DNA of 64,000 nucleotides from a virus, in the IMG/VR virus record IMGVR_UViG_3300008516_000085, positions 1-64,000 of that record; one strand, given 5' to 3'. This document shows positions 40,246-49,394 of this stretch, one piece after another. The stretch's first letter is position 1. Every line of letters starts with the position of its first letter. Both the position numbers and the translations under genes were made by a program. Under the pieces are notes generated by a model, which was not told the DNA's origin, did not search any database, and saw nothing but the letters and a program-made list of their open reading frames with translations.

Positions 40246-40893
40246 TTAGAGCAATATCTCAAACGGTACATAGATATCCCAATTTATACCTGTCATACCC
40301 CTAAGACCTGTATCACCCCTTATAAGACCTATAGTCGGACCTATATATCCTGTTGGACCCTGACGTCCCGTTGTCCCTTGATATCCATTTATTCCGGTTT
40401 CACCTCTCCAGCCAGTTTCACCATGGATGATACTATCCTCACCAACTACTCCTTTTAAATCTTTATCTATGATATTACCTGTAGCAGAGAAATAGATAAG
40501 ATTCTCATTTTTTATAGGCTTAAATCCAAGTACCAAATCCCGAGTACCATCCTGGATAAGTATTAACCCTATAAGAGGAAGAGCAGTAAAAGACTCGGGT
40601 GTTGGGACAGCTTGAAGGGTAGTAAATAGAATATGCTTTCCTTCAATTACCATAATACCTTCATTAAGATCAAGGCACACCAAAAGATAGACAGCATAAT
40701 TTCTATCTTTAAAAAATCGAGTTCTATTTCCGACTACCACACTCGATATATAGTCTTTTACTTTAAATATTGTCCCTGCAAAACTTACCCAAGTATTATC
40801 TATAATAAAAGATCCTGCATTAATTCTTACAGAATCATTAGATAATATGGGAACTGTTCCAGCGGAAACTTTTTCTGATTTTGGCTTTAACAT
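40246..40893 (-). CDS. Collagen-like tail protein (paralog 2 of 3)
   Basis: A 215-residue protein built like its neighbour: a beta-rich head (INAGSFIIDNTWVSFAGTIF, LPLIGLILIQDGTRDLVLGF) to about residue 150, then Gly-X-Y repeats (GETGWRGETGINGYQGTTG, GPTGYIGPTIGLIRGDTGLRG), and a short non-collagen end WDIYVPFEILL. Shared head segments include the I/L-P-L-x-x-x-x-I/L-x-QDG pattern. It is a probable trimeric fiber component. The gap to the next gene upstream (40933) holds another AATAATCT word. Confidence 0.85.
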   Translation of the reverse strand: MLKPKSEKVSAGTVPILSNDSVRINAGSFIIDNTWVSFAGTIFKVKDYISSVVVGNRTRFFKDRNYAVYLLVCLDLNEGIMVIEGKHILFTTLQAVPTPESFTALPLIGLILIQDGTRDLVLGFKPIKNENLIYFSATGNIIDKDLKGVVGEDSIIHGETGWRGETGINGYQGTTGRQGPTGYIGPTIGLIRGDTGLRGMTGINWDIYVPFEILL

Positions 40894-40924
40894 AATAAAC
40901 CTTTTAACTACAAAATTTAAAATA

Positions 40925-40940
40925 TAAGATTATTAATCAA
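40925..40940 (-). promoter_or_regulatory. Recurrent word TTAATAATCTTAT at the end of the beta-helix gene
   Basis: The minus strand reads GATTAATAATCTTATATTTT, about 35 bases before ATG 40893 and overlapping the stop codon of the upstream gene. It shares AATAATCT with the other sites. Confidence 0.35.
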
Positions 40941-42780
40941 AAATCAGAGTAGGGCCCCGAGTTCTCGTGAAGCCCCCTCCAGTATTGATACCTAATAAGG
41001 GAGGAAGAGTTACAACAATATATCCAAGTTTAATTTCAGTATCACTAAAAGGACCTTTAGTGGCAACTAAAGTTACAGTATAACTTCCTGGACTTGTATA
41101 GATATGGGTGGGATTCTGAACAGAACTGTGAGGAGAACCGTCTCCAAAATCCCAATTCCATGATGTAGGTTCACCCGTAGACAAATCTGTAAAATTTACT
41201 ATAAGATTCACGATACCAGATAATGGATACCCTATAAAATCTGCTATCAAGGTAGCACCTTTATCGAGTGCTCCTAAATCAGGCGGATCACCTCTAAGAA
41301 CACCTATTAAATCATAAGGTGGTGTTTCTGGTCGAGTAATACCTACACCTATACAGGGACTACCATCCTGTAATTCATAAGGTACTGGAAGTGTTCCTGT
41401 ATATAAAGGATCAACTGATGTCTCTGTTGCAGTGGGAGATTCTTCAACAGAGTTTACTTCATAATAATAATCACTGGAATTATTATGATCATGAATAAAC
41501 TTACCCAAATTTCCTGGGATAGCTAAATATAAATAAAATTCTATCCCATCTACGGAATTGTCAACATTATTAAATAGCATTAAATTAGTAATAATAGCTC
41601 CACTACTATCATCTATATATCCTGAAAGCATATATCTTAAACAATCATAAAAAGTATTATTAACTATAATTATATCAATAGGAGTAGTATCACTATAATC
41701 TATGTACATTGCAGCATATCCAGATCTATCTTTAAATACATTATTAAAAATTCTTACTGGATATGCCGTATCATAAACATATATGGCATAACTTGTTCCC
41801 GTATCAAATATATTATTACTTATTTCAGAGGAAGCCGTTGATGTATCTGTTATATATGCTATAGCTCTAGAATTTGTAAAAGTACAATCAGTAACTAAGG
41901 TAGGATTAATAGTTATAAAAGTACCTAATAGTGAACCAGATATATTTAATGAAATCAAATTTAATTCATCAAAATTATTATTTCCAAGGGTCCATATATT
42001 TGTACTTACATAATTAGTTACTGTACTATTATTATGACTAATATCACTAGGTATATTATCTGCGCTATTGTATGTAAGAGGTTCAGTTATATCATTTACT
42101 AAATAAATTGTATCGTTATTAAATGCTATATCAGGATTTGCAGGATTTGATACTATCTCCATAGATGTTACTAACATATTATTGATAGAATTAACCTCAT
42201 TTGTACTAAATCTATAAGGAAAACTTCCTGCAGTAAATAATTCGTTCCAGCTACTAAATCCATGCGTATCAACATAAATAGATACACCATTGAGTAAAAG
42301 TTCCATAGTAGTAGCAGATACTCTAAAGGTATAAGTTCTGGAAACACCCGAGGTGAATTTAGTAAATGTTGTAATAGCTATACCATTTTTCTTTATTTCA
42401 CAAGTATAAGTTACAGTAGGATCAGAAATAAGCGGATGACTAGATGTAATAACAAAAGCATAGTTTCCTATTATAATATCAGTAGGTCCAAGGTTAGTAC
42501 CTACTGGTAGTATCCAAAAACCAGGAGCAAGTTCAATTAGTATAATATCATATTGAGTTATAATAGTATTAAAATCTACATGTTGACTTAATATAGGAAA
42601 TGGTGGTGTATGAGATTCCAATGTAGATATAACATATGAAGAACTGACTAAATGATTTAAGAACCTATAATTATTACCACTAAGATGCTTAGTCAAACGA
42701 GTTAAAGATTGAGCACCTTTAGCTTCGGTATCATAAGGATAGGTCTCAGTTCCAGAATTATTTATGTAATATGCTGCCAT
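40933..42780 (-). CDS. Beta-helix protein with C-terminal PKD domain
   Basis: A 615-residue protein. Residues 1-45 (MAAYYINNSGTETYPYDTEA) are shared with the 445-residue protein at 45561. The centre (about 225-440) looks like a right-handed parallel beta-helix with Asn-rich turns (ISNNIFDTGTSYAIYVYDTA, RIFNNVFKDRSGYAAMYIDY). Residues 515-590 are a PKD/Ig-like domain with the signature WNWDFGDGSPHSSVQNPTHI and YTVTLVAT. It ends GGGFTRTRGPTLIFD, as does the 102-residue protein next to it. This is typical of adhesion or depolymerase-like virion proteins; no catalytic residues can be named. Confidence 0.8.
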   Translation of the reverse strand: MAAYYINNSGTETYPYDTEAKGAQSLTRLTKHLSGNNYRFLNHLVSSSYVISTLESHTPPFPILSQHVDFNTIITQYDIILIELAPGFWILPVGTNLGPTDIIIGNYAFVITSSHPLISDPTVTYTCEIKKNGIAITTFTKFTSGVSRTYTFRVSATTMELLLNGVSIYVDTHGFSSWNELFTAGSFPYRFSTNEVNSINNMLVTSMEIVSNPANPDIAFNNDTIYLVNDITEPLTYNSADNIPSDISHNNSTVTNYVSTNIWTLGNNNFDELNLISLNISGSLLGTFITINPTLVTDCTFTNSRAIAYITDTSTASSEISNNIFDTGTSYAIYVYDTAYPVRIFNNVFKDRSGYAAMYIDYSDTTPIDIIIVNNTFYDCLRYMLSGYIDDSSGAIITNLMLFNNVDNSVDGIEFYLYLAIPGNLGKFIHDHNNSSDYYYEVNSVEESPTATETSVDPLYTGTLPVPYELQDGSPCIGVGITRPETPPYDLIGVLRGDPPDLGALDKGATLIADFIGYPLSGIVNLIVNFTDLSTGEPTSWNWDFGDGSPHSSVQNPTHIYTSPGSYTVTLVATKGPFSDTEIKLGYIVVTLPPLLGINTGGGFTRTRGPTLIFD

Positions 42781-42801
42781 CTTATTCTCTTATCCAATTC
42801 T

Positions 42802-43110
42802 TCAATCAAAAATTAAGGATGGTCCTTTATCCCTTACAAAACCAGTACCAGTTTCCTCTAAAAAGATATTTATATAATGATCTTTAGTCATTATACTTTC
42901 TATAGAGCCTTCACGAATAATTAAGCTAACAGTATAAAGACCTTGACTAGTATATGTATGAAGAGGATTTTGAACCGTAGAATTAGGAGATCCATCACCA
43001 AAGACCCATTCCCAAGTAAAAGTTCCACCTGTAGATTGGTCAAAAAATTGAATCAGAGTATTTATATTCCCCGATAATGGATTAGCATAAAAATTAGCAA
43101 ATAAAGACAA
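42802..43110 (-). CDS. Single PKD-domain protein
   Basis: A 102-residue protein that is almost entirely one PKD/Ig-like domain (FANFYANPLSGNINTLIQFF, WEWVFGDGSPNSTVQNPLHT, YTVSLIIREG) and then the tail GTGFVRDKGPSLIFD. The tail matches the end of the 615-residue protein, so the two share a C-terminal cap. It may be a free copy of a shuffled module or a small decoration protein. Confidence 0.8.
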   Translation of the reverse strand: MSLFANFYANPLSGNINTLIQFFDQSTGGTFTWEWVFGDGSPNSTVQNPLHTYTSQGLYTVSLIIREGSIESIMTKDHYINIFLEETGTGFVRDKGPSLIFD

Positions 43111-43152
43111 AATTAATTCCTATTTTTAATCTCTTTGTAACAAACATTAAAC

Positions 43153-45534
43153 TTACATTTTTCGTAACTTAATACCTACGATCTCTTTAATAGTAGATAC
43201 TGCCCCTTGTAAAAACATATTCTTATCTGGTTCAGGAGCTATATCGTACGTTGCAGGTCCATTTACAATGATATACTCCGTTTTAACTACCGTCAGAATA
43301 CTATCTGATCCAGAAGCAGTAAGAGTTACTGTATAATATCCTGGAGAAGAATAATAATGTACAGGATTTCTTTCTGTTGAATAAGATTCATCAGAATATA
43401 ATTCATCACCAAAATCCCAAAACCAAGTGTTAAAGTAGTCACTAGAGATATTCTCAAAAGTTACCGTTAAAAAAGAATTTCCTTCTGTTGGATGACCTAT
43501 AAAATCTACTAAAAGTAAAATTGCCTGTATATAATCAATTCTTATTCTTGTAGCTTCTATAAAATTCCGAGTTTCAATCAAAGTAACCGTATATAAACCA
43601 TTATCCTCATATATATGAACAGGACTAAAATCTGAGGAATGTGCAGATCCATCTCCAAAATCCCAATCACGTGTTATTATCTGTGCATTCTCATCAGGCC
43701 ATCCTGTTGTTTCATTCGTGAAAGTTTCTGTAAGAGGAACATAATCACTTAAATTGTCAGCAGAAAATTCAGCCAATAGAAATTGAGGATACATACCTTC
43801 TCTCATTTTCCAGATAGTCGGAAAGCTCCAACCAGTATATGTGGATTGAAGTTGCATTTGTGCTGTAGTTTTACCTGTCCCATGACCTGATGTTGCCTGT
43901 TCTGATGTCTCTATATCCCAATAACAACTATTCACAGTTTCTCCATGATCAACAGCAAATCCATTTACTGCAGTTGGACCTGCATAATTAGTACCTCCAA
44001 TATCCTGAGTGACTTTACCTATACTATAACAATTACTAACAACACTACTGACCCCGCCAAGATCTCCTGCGAAACCCCCAATAAAAGCGTAAGTATCTCC
44101 AGGAGAATTAAGCAGTACATCGCCAAGTGCATAACAATTTGAAAGACCAAGGCCATAATCTGTAAAGTCTCCAAAAAGTCCACCAAGATTACCTGCTTCT
44201 CCTTGAACATTACCAAAAGAAAAGCATTGATAAGCACTTCCACTATGGTCTGTGATAAACCCCGCTACTCGATAAATTCCTGCTGCATTTCCTATACTAT
44301 AGCAATGATCAAAATCTATCGCTGAAGTATACCCCGCAAAACCTCCTATTAGTTGAGAAAGTATTGATTGAGAAGATAAAGGAGTTTCTACATTTCCTGA
44401 AGAAAAACAATAACTCACTTTACCTCCATCAAAGGATTCTTTACCAATCATATATCCAGCAAAACCACCAACTTCAAAGGAACCTTTTGAAACAGAGACA
44501 AATCCAGTAGAATAACAGTAACTAAATTCATATTCTGGGAATACACTAGCATACCCTAAAAAACCCCCAATCATTTGACAACTGTCATTCTCGTGGGTGA
44601 TTACAACATTTCCTGTTGAAAAACATCTTGTCATAGTATTACGTAAGAAATACCCAACAAAACCTCCTATTTGATAAAAAATTCCTGAAAGATTTAAATT
44701 TCCAGTAGAAGAACAATTATCAAAAGTATCATAAAAAGTACGTCCAGCAAAACCACCAAGAACAGCAACCTCAGCAAAGCTAACATCAGGAGCAACAACC
44801 GTAATTTCAATAGATGTTGAACAATCTTCATAAGTATTATTACTAGTTTGTCCAACAAAACCACCTATATTACTGGGTTTTCCATTCAAAATAAGAGTAC
44901 CCGAAGCATGACAATTAGATATAATTTCTAAATCGCTAACATTACCTCCTATTCCTCCTATTCTATTACCATCTTTACCTCTTATTTCTAATGTACTTGT
45001 ACAATTTTTTATATAACCACCTCTTATTAAACCAACAATACCCCCATTATCTTCACTATATATATCAGTACAATAAAATTCTAAGTTAACACTACAATTA
45101 TCTATATATGAAATTTGAGCCTCAGAAATAATCCCAGCTAAATTACTCCAAGATTGTATATACCCTGTAACACTACAATTTGTAAATGTAACTTCCGTAT
45201 TACTTTTTGCCACTATTCCTGATGCCCATTTATTCGAAATAACTGAAATATTTTCCATAGCTAAATCATGTATATAAGCTCCCTCTGCATATTCAAATAA
45301 TGCTTGATATGTATCAAGAGGTCTATTAATATAAAAATTAGAAATAACAAAACCAGCACCATTTAAACTTCCGGTAAACGATGCAATAGGAATAAAACCT
45401 GCCCCACCATTCCATCCCATTGTAGCAGAAGCATCTATGTCATTAGCTAACTCATAATCACCATCAATAGGCCATGAGGGTCCACTCCCTATAAGTTGTA
45501 ATTCTGATATAGTACTTATGTATATTGTTGCCAT
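43153..45534 (-). CDS. GLUG-repeat and PKD protein
   Basis: A 793-residue protein. Residues 40-540 contain many repeats of the GLUG type: GGFVGQTSNNTYEDCSTS, GGFAGRTFYDTFDNCSSTGN, GGFVGYFLRNTMTRCFSTGN, and so on. These are glycine-rich beta-solenoid repeats found in bacterial surface proteins, and each repeat carries a Cys. Two PKD domains follow: DWDFGDGSAHSSDFSPVHIY and FWDFGDELYSDESYSTERNP. The end, NGPATYDIAPEPDKNMFLQG and so on, is shared with the 445-residue protein. It is probably a long virion adhesin. Confidence 0.85.
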   Translation of the reverse strand: MATIYISTISELQLIGSGPSWPIDGDYELANDIDASATMGWNGGAGFIPIASFTGSLNGAGFVISNFYINRPLDTYQALFEYAEGAYIHDLAMENISVISNKWASGIVAKSNTEVTFTNCSVTGYIQSWSNLAGIISEAQISYIDNCSVNLEFYCTDIYSEDNGGIVGLIRGGYIKNCTSTLEIRGKDGNRIGGIGGNVSDLEIISNCHASGTLILNGKPSNIGGFVGQTSNNTYEDCSTSIEITVVAPDVSFAEVAVLGGFAGRTFYDTFDNCSSTGNLNLSGIFYQIGGFVGYFLRNTMTRCFSTGNVVITHENDSCQMIGGFLGYASVFPEYEFSYCYSTGFVSVSKGSFEVGGFAGYMIGKESFDGGKVSYCFSSGNVETPLSSQSILSQLIGGFAGYTSAIDFDHCYSIGNAAGIYRVAGFITDHSGSAYQCFSFGNVQGEAGNLGGLFGDFTDYGLGLSNCYALGDVLLNSPGDTYAFIGGFAGDLGGVSSVVSNCYSIGKVTQDIGGTNYAGPTAVNGFAVDHGETVNSCYWDIETSEQATSGHGTGKTTAQMQLQSTYTGWSFPTIWKMREGMYPQFLLAEFSADNLSDYVPLTETFTNETTGWPDENAQIITRDWDFGDGSAHSSDFSPVHIYEDNGLYTVTLIETRNFIEATRIRIDYIQAILLLVDFIGHPTEGNSFLTVTFENISSDYFNTWFWDFGDELYSDESYSTERNPVHYYSSPGYYTVTLTASGSDSILTVVKTEYIIVNGPATYDIAPEPDKNMFLQGAVSTIKEIVGIKLRKM

Positions 45535-45560
45535 TTTCTACTCAATTTTAAATAGTGATG

Positions 45561-46898
45561 TTATATCAAATGTTTTCTTATCTTTATCCCAGTAACCTCT
45601 TTACTTAGAATTCCCAATCCTCGTAGATACATTGTTTTGTCCGGTTCAGGAGCTATATCATACGTCGCAGGACCATTTACGAATATATAATCTGTCTTAG
45701 TCTCAGTAATAGTACCACTTAGTCCAGAAGCCGTGAGTGATACAGTAAAGTATCCTGGATAAGAATAATAATGTATAGGATCTCTTTCTATAGAATGATA
45801 TCCATCTCCAAAATTCCAAGACCAGGTATCAAAAGAACCTATGGAAAGATTCTCAAAAGTTACCGTTAAAAAAGCATTTCCTTGTGTTGGGGAACCTCTA
45901 AAATCTACTATTAATTCCGAAATCGCTTCATAAGCTCCTATACTTGGTGGGTCTGCATAAGGATACCCTAAAATATCATCAGTTAAAATGCCACCAATAA
46001 ATGATCTACCAGCTATATAACAAGGACTTGAAGTATCAATGGATAATGGGTTAGGTTCTACATTTAAATAGAGCGGGTCTGCTGCAATTTCAGTTACATC
46101 AGGAGCAACTACTGCACCATTTAAAAAATAACTAAAATTTTGCGACACGGGACTACTATCAGGTATTTTACAAACGTTATTAGAGTGCACTATAGAAGAG
46201 GAAGGATATGCTATAATTACATGTATTCCCCTATAAGTAGTTTGCATTACATTATTATATATTTCAAAAATTCCTATATTAGCATATTGTGGATTCATGA
46301 GTAAACTTATTGCAGTTCCTATACCCCTTATTGAATTACCCACAATTCTAACAGTAATTGGGAACGTTGAGAGCTTATCTGGAAAGACCAATATTCCCAT
46401 ATATTTAAATCCAATTAAAACACTACCTATAACTTGTACATCACACGGATCATAATTAGTATAACCATTCTGTAAAAGGGTCTCTCTTATACCTTTACCA
46501 TCGATTCTACACTTTTCTATTAGCTTTGCATTTAAAAAAAGAGGATAAACAGATTGAGTTTCATTATCTGTATAAAAACCCAAATTTTTATAAATTGAAC
46601 ATTCAGCCCCAGCATATCCCATAAAGGTATTATTACTCATATTTATTATATCTACTAATGGATCTGTACCAATAATACTTGCCCCATAAATTTTATAAAA
46701 AGTAGTAGGAAAGAAAGGTGAAGCTACAGCTGGTTCTTCAATAAAACCATTAACATAAACAGTATCACTTTGAGTTAAGTTTGGTATTCCATAACTTTGT
46801 AAACTTACAAGTAATGAATAAATTGATGTAGCAGCAGTTTCTCTACTATTAAATGGGTATGTATTAGATCCAGTAGCTTCTACATAATATGTTGCCAT
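45561..46898 (-). CDS. Beta-helix and PKD protein, paralog of the 40933 gene
   Basis: A 445-residue protein. The start MATYYVEATGSNTYPFNSRE matches the 615-residue protein, and even the 27 bases before both start codons are nearly the same. The middle looks like a short beta-helix (RIVGNSIRGIGTAISLLMN, EIYNNVMQTTYRGIHVIIAY). Residues 328-400 are a PKD domain (WSWNFGDGYHSIERDPIHYY). The end NGPATYDIAPEPDKTMYLRG matches the GLUG protein. It therefore joins the N-module of one neighbour and the C-module of another. Confidence 0.85.
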   Translation of the reverse strand: MATYYVEATGSNTYPFNSRETAATSIYSLLVSLQSYGIPNLTQSDTVYVNGFIEEPAVASPFFPTTFYKIYGASIIGTDPLVDIINMSNNTFMGYAGAECSIYKNLGFYTDNETQSVYPLFLNAKLIEKCRIDGKGIRETLLQNGYTNYDPCDVQVIGSVLIGFKYMGILVFPDKLSTFPITVRIVGNSIRGIGTAISLLMNPQYANIGIFEIYNNVMQTTYRGIHVIIAYPSSSIVHSNNVCKIPDSSPVSQNFSYFLNGAVVAPDVTEIAADPLYLNVEPNPLSIDTSSPCYIAGRSFIGGILTDDILGYPYADPPSIGAYEAISELIVDFRGSPTQGNAFLTVTFENLSIGSFDTWSWNFGDGYHSIERDPIHYYSYPGYFTVSLTASGLSGTITETKTDYIFVNGPATYDIAPEPDKTMYLRGLGILSKEVTGIKIRKHLI

Positions 46899-46938
46899 CT
46901 TACTATCCTATCCAATTCCTCAATCTAAAATCTTTATT

Positions 46939-47514
46939 TTATATAAGACCTAAATAGGTCTCTAAATCAACACTATACGATCCATAATCAACATAATTAT
47001 GCATAGGAGATGATCCAGTGGCTCCAAAAGTATCACCAAAATCCCATTGAAGACCTGTAAACTGTAATCCGGTAGGAGTTATATTTTCTTCTTCAAAATT
47101 TACAGATAGAGGTTTATCACCGTACACTGGTGCTGCAGAAAAATCCGCCTTACCTAATATGATATGATTAGCAGTATAGCCACTTACATTGAACCATATA
47201 GAAGTATTATCTTTTACTCGCAGAAACACTCTATGATATCCATAAGTACTATAGGTATGAGATGGATCAGGATCAGTACTGTTATCTCCATCTCCAAAAT
47301 CCCAGTTATATGCTATAGGAGGGCTCGATAATCCCGTCTCACCAAATAAGGCAGTGTCCCCTAATGATCCAGTCCACCCTATATAAACACCGGTTTCTCC
47401 ATATGAAAGCCCTGTTACCCCAAAGCAAACATCTGCAGGAACTACGTCTATTAATGGAAAGCTCTTTAAAATAAATAGTCCACTGTCCGGATCTCTTTGC
47501 TTTATAGATATCAT
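46939..47514 (-). CDS. Two-PKD-domain protein
   Basis: A 191-residue protein. After a short start (MISIKQRDPDSGLFILKSFP) there is a Gly-Thr-rich stretch (GVTGLSYGETGVYIGWTG) and a PKD domain (YNWDFGDGDNSTDPDPSHTY, HRVFLRVKD). A second PKD-like domain follows (DFSAAPVYGDKPLSVNFEEE, LQWDFGDTFGATGSSPMHNY). PKD domains are Ig-like sandwiches used for binding carbohydrate or protein. In phages such domains usually decorate capsids or tails. Confidence 0.8.
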   Translation of the reverse strand: MISIKQRDPDSGLFILKSFPLIDVVPADVCFGVTGLSYGETGVYIGWTGSLGDTALFGETGLSSPPIAYNWDFGDGDNSTDPDPSHTYSTYGYHRVFLRVKDNTSIWFNVSGYTANHIILGKADFSAAPVYGDKPLSVNFEEENITPTGLQFTGLQWDFGDTFGATGSSPMHNYVDYGSYSVDLETYLGLI

Positions 47515-47541
47515 AATGGTTTGCCCTGTACTTTAAACTTT

Positions 47542-48198
47542 TTACAGTGTATTAAGATAACCTGCTTTACCTCTACCTTCGGTATAAAAAGGTATAGGGC
47601 TCTTTGTTTTAGACCACACCCTAAATTCATCAATCTTCATAGTGCTATCCGGTAAAATATCGGTTTTAGATTCAGTAACTGAAAGAGGATTATTATTATC
47701 AAAAACTATTACTCTAAGTTCTTTTATATAATAAGAAAAACCACCAGCCCACATTTTATGTGAACTTCTGTCAAAATTAACAAACATCCATTTATTAATC
47801 TCTGCGACCTTTTCTCTCGATCTAAATATTTTAGTATTATCCTCAAACACTAAAAAAAGATCTTGATCAAAATAAAATCTCCAGTATTGACCAGAGTCCC
47901 TATCAAATGATTGAGCTATAATAAAATTCGTAACCGGTTTATAAATATCAATAGTTATAAAATCTTCTTTCTTTACGGTAAATTGTTCAGAGTCCGTCTG
48001 AGCTATTAAAATTACCTTATACTTACCCGGATAATAGTATGTATGATGAATAGAAGCAAGACCCTCTCCCTCAACTACAACACCATCTCCAAAAATCCAT
48101 TTTCTATTTATAACGATCAAATCCGTAGGATCATTGAACGTAGTAGTAAGATAACCCAATCCGATTCTCTCCGTTGCTGTTATATCTGGTTGTGCCAT
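47542..48198 (-). CDS. PKD plus laminin-G/ConA-like protein
   Basis: A 218-residue protein. Residues 1-90 are a PKD-type domain (RKWIFGDGVVVEGEGLASIH, YYYPGKYKVILIAQTD). Residues 95-205 look like a concanavalin/laminin-G-type lectin sandwich: WRFYFDQDLFLVFEDNTKIF, INKWMFVNFDRSSHKMWAGG, and MKIDEFRVWSKTKSP, a segment typical of such domains. A sugar-binding role on the virion is likely, which is inference. Confidence 0.7.
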   Translation of the reverse strand: MAQPDITATERIGLGYLTTTFNDPTDLIVINRKWIFGDGVVVEGEGLASIHHTYYYPGKYKVILIAQTDSEQFTVKKEDFITIDIYKPVTNFIIAQSFDRDSGQYWRFYFDQDLFLVFEDNTKIFRSREKVAEINKWMFVNFDRSSHKMWAGGFSYYIKELRVIVFDNNNPLSVTESKTDILPDSTMKIDEFRVWSKTKSPIPFYTEGRGKAGYLNTL

Positions 48199-48203
48199 AA
48201 TAT

Positions 48204-49388
48204 TTATACTACCGTTATTTGTTCAGTTCTAGTACTCGATCCCGCCTGATTAGTCGCTGTCAAACTTATGACATAAACTCCCGTCTCTCCAAAAGGATAA
48301 ACAAAAATCCCTTTATCAAAAATATTTCCCTCAATATTCCAAACAGTACTATCGGGATAATATAATGAGGTATTTATGAATCTTACCGGATACGAACCTA
48401 TTCCAATCTCCTGTTCATAAATGAAATCTGCTATAGGAGGTTGATTAACATTAATCCATGACTGTATTGTTCCAGTAAAACCTAAGTAACTATCATTTGT
48501 ATACCCAGATCTTCCTCCATTATACGTAACATTATGACAGTTATCTATAATACCTTCTTCACTTGTATGGTCTGATTGATCAAGATCAATCATATATATA
48601 ACCATCCCGGTGTACCCTGAAATACCAGTATACCCGAAAATACCTGTGTACTCTGGACCTATACCTGTATATGCTGGAACACCCGTATATCCCGGAACTT
48701 CATAGACAAGACCTGTTACCCAAGCTCCTGTAGATCCCCATAAGAAATCTCTTTCATAAGGAGAGTAATCAGTAACTACATCTTCATCACATTTAAATTT
48801 CAAATACATAAGAAGATCTAGATCAAGATATACCCCAGTCTCTCCTTGAGGTCCTGTATACCCTTGAGGACCAATACCAGTATCACCATGAGCACCCGTA
48901 ATCCCCATAGTCCCAAACATACCTGTAATACCTTGAAGACCTGTATACCCTATAAAACCTGTCTCTCCTACTTCCCCTTTAGCTCCTCTATCTCCCTGTG
49001 TAAAATTTTTAGTGACTGCAAAGGTCGACATATTGGAGTAAAGATTAATATTTTTTACTTCAAAACTTGATAGAGATTGTTGAAGGATAAATTGCCCGAT
49101 AGGGATAGCATTAGCTATTGCTGTACTATCATAAGATGCTAAGTAGTTCTCTGATTTCTTTACAGTATCAAAAAGAAATATACCTTCATCTATTAAGTAA
49201 TAAACATTTACAACAGCATAATATCTTTTTTCTGTAGGAAGAGTAAAAAAAGTCTGTTGTCTTAGAGGTATAACAAGATTAGAAAGAGATACTATCTTAT
49301 TATTATATAAAAGAGTGCCTATATTTACAACATAGTCTATTGAACCATCGAGATTTTTACGCTCGAAGATATTATTTGCATTATCCAT
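48204..49388 (-). CDS. Collagen-like protein with lectin-like and PKD domains (paralog 3 of 3)
   Basis: A 394-residue protein. Residues 1-130 are a head domain related to those at 39562 and 40246 (LLYNNKIVSLSNLVIPLRQQ, IPIGQFILQQSLSSFEV). Collagen-like repeats follow (GDRGAKGEVGETGFIGYTG, GPQGYTGPQGETG), then a lectin-like start (LMYLKFKCDEDVVTDYSPYE), more GYTG repeats (IFGYTGISGYTGM), and a C-terminal PKD-type domain (PPIADFIYEQEIGIGSYPVR, VISLTATNQAGSS). A multi-module fiber protein. Confidence 0.8.
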   Translation of the reverse strand: MDNANNIFERKNLDGSIDYVVNIGTLLYNNKIVSLSNLVIPLRQQTFFTLPTEKRYYAVVNVYYLIDEGIFLFDTVKKSENYLASYDSTAIANAIPIGQFILQQSLSSFEVKNINLYSNMSTFAVTKNFTQGDRGAKGEVGETGFIGYTGLQGITGMFGTMGITGAHGDTGIGPQGYTGPQGETGVYLDLDLLMYLKFKCDEDVVTDYSPYERDFLWGSTGAWVTGLVYEVPGYTGVPAYTGIGPEYTGIFGYTGISGYTGMVIYMIDLDQSDHTSEEGIIDNCHNVTYNGGRSGYTNDSYLGFTGTIQSWINVNQPPIADFIYEQEIGIGSYPVRFINTSLYYPDSTVWNIEGNIFDKGIFVYPFGETGVYVISLTATNQAGSSTRTEQITVV

Positions 49389-49394
49389 ATGATC

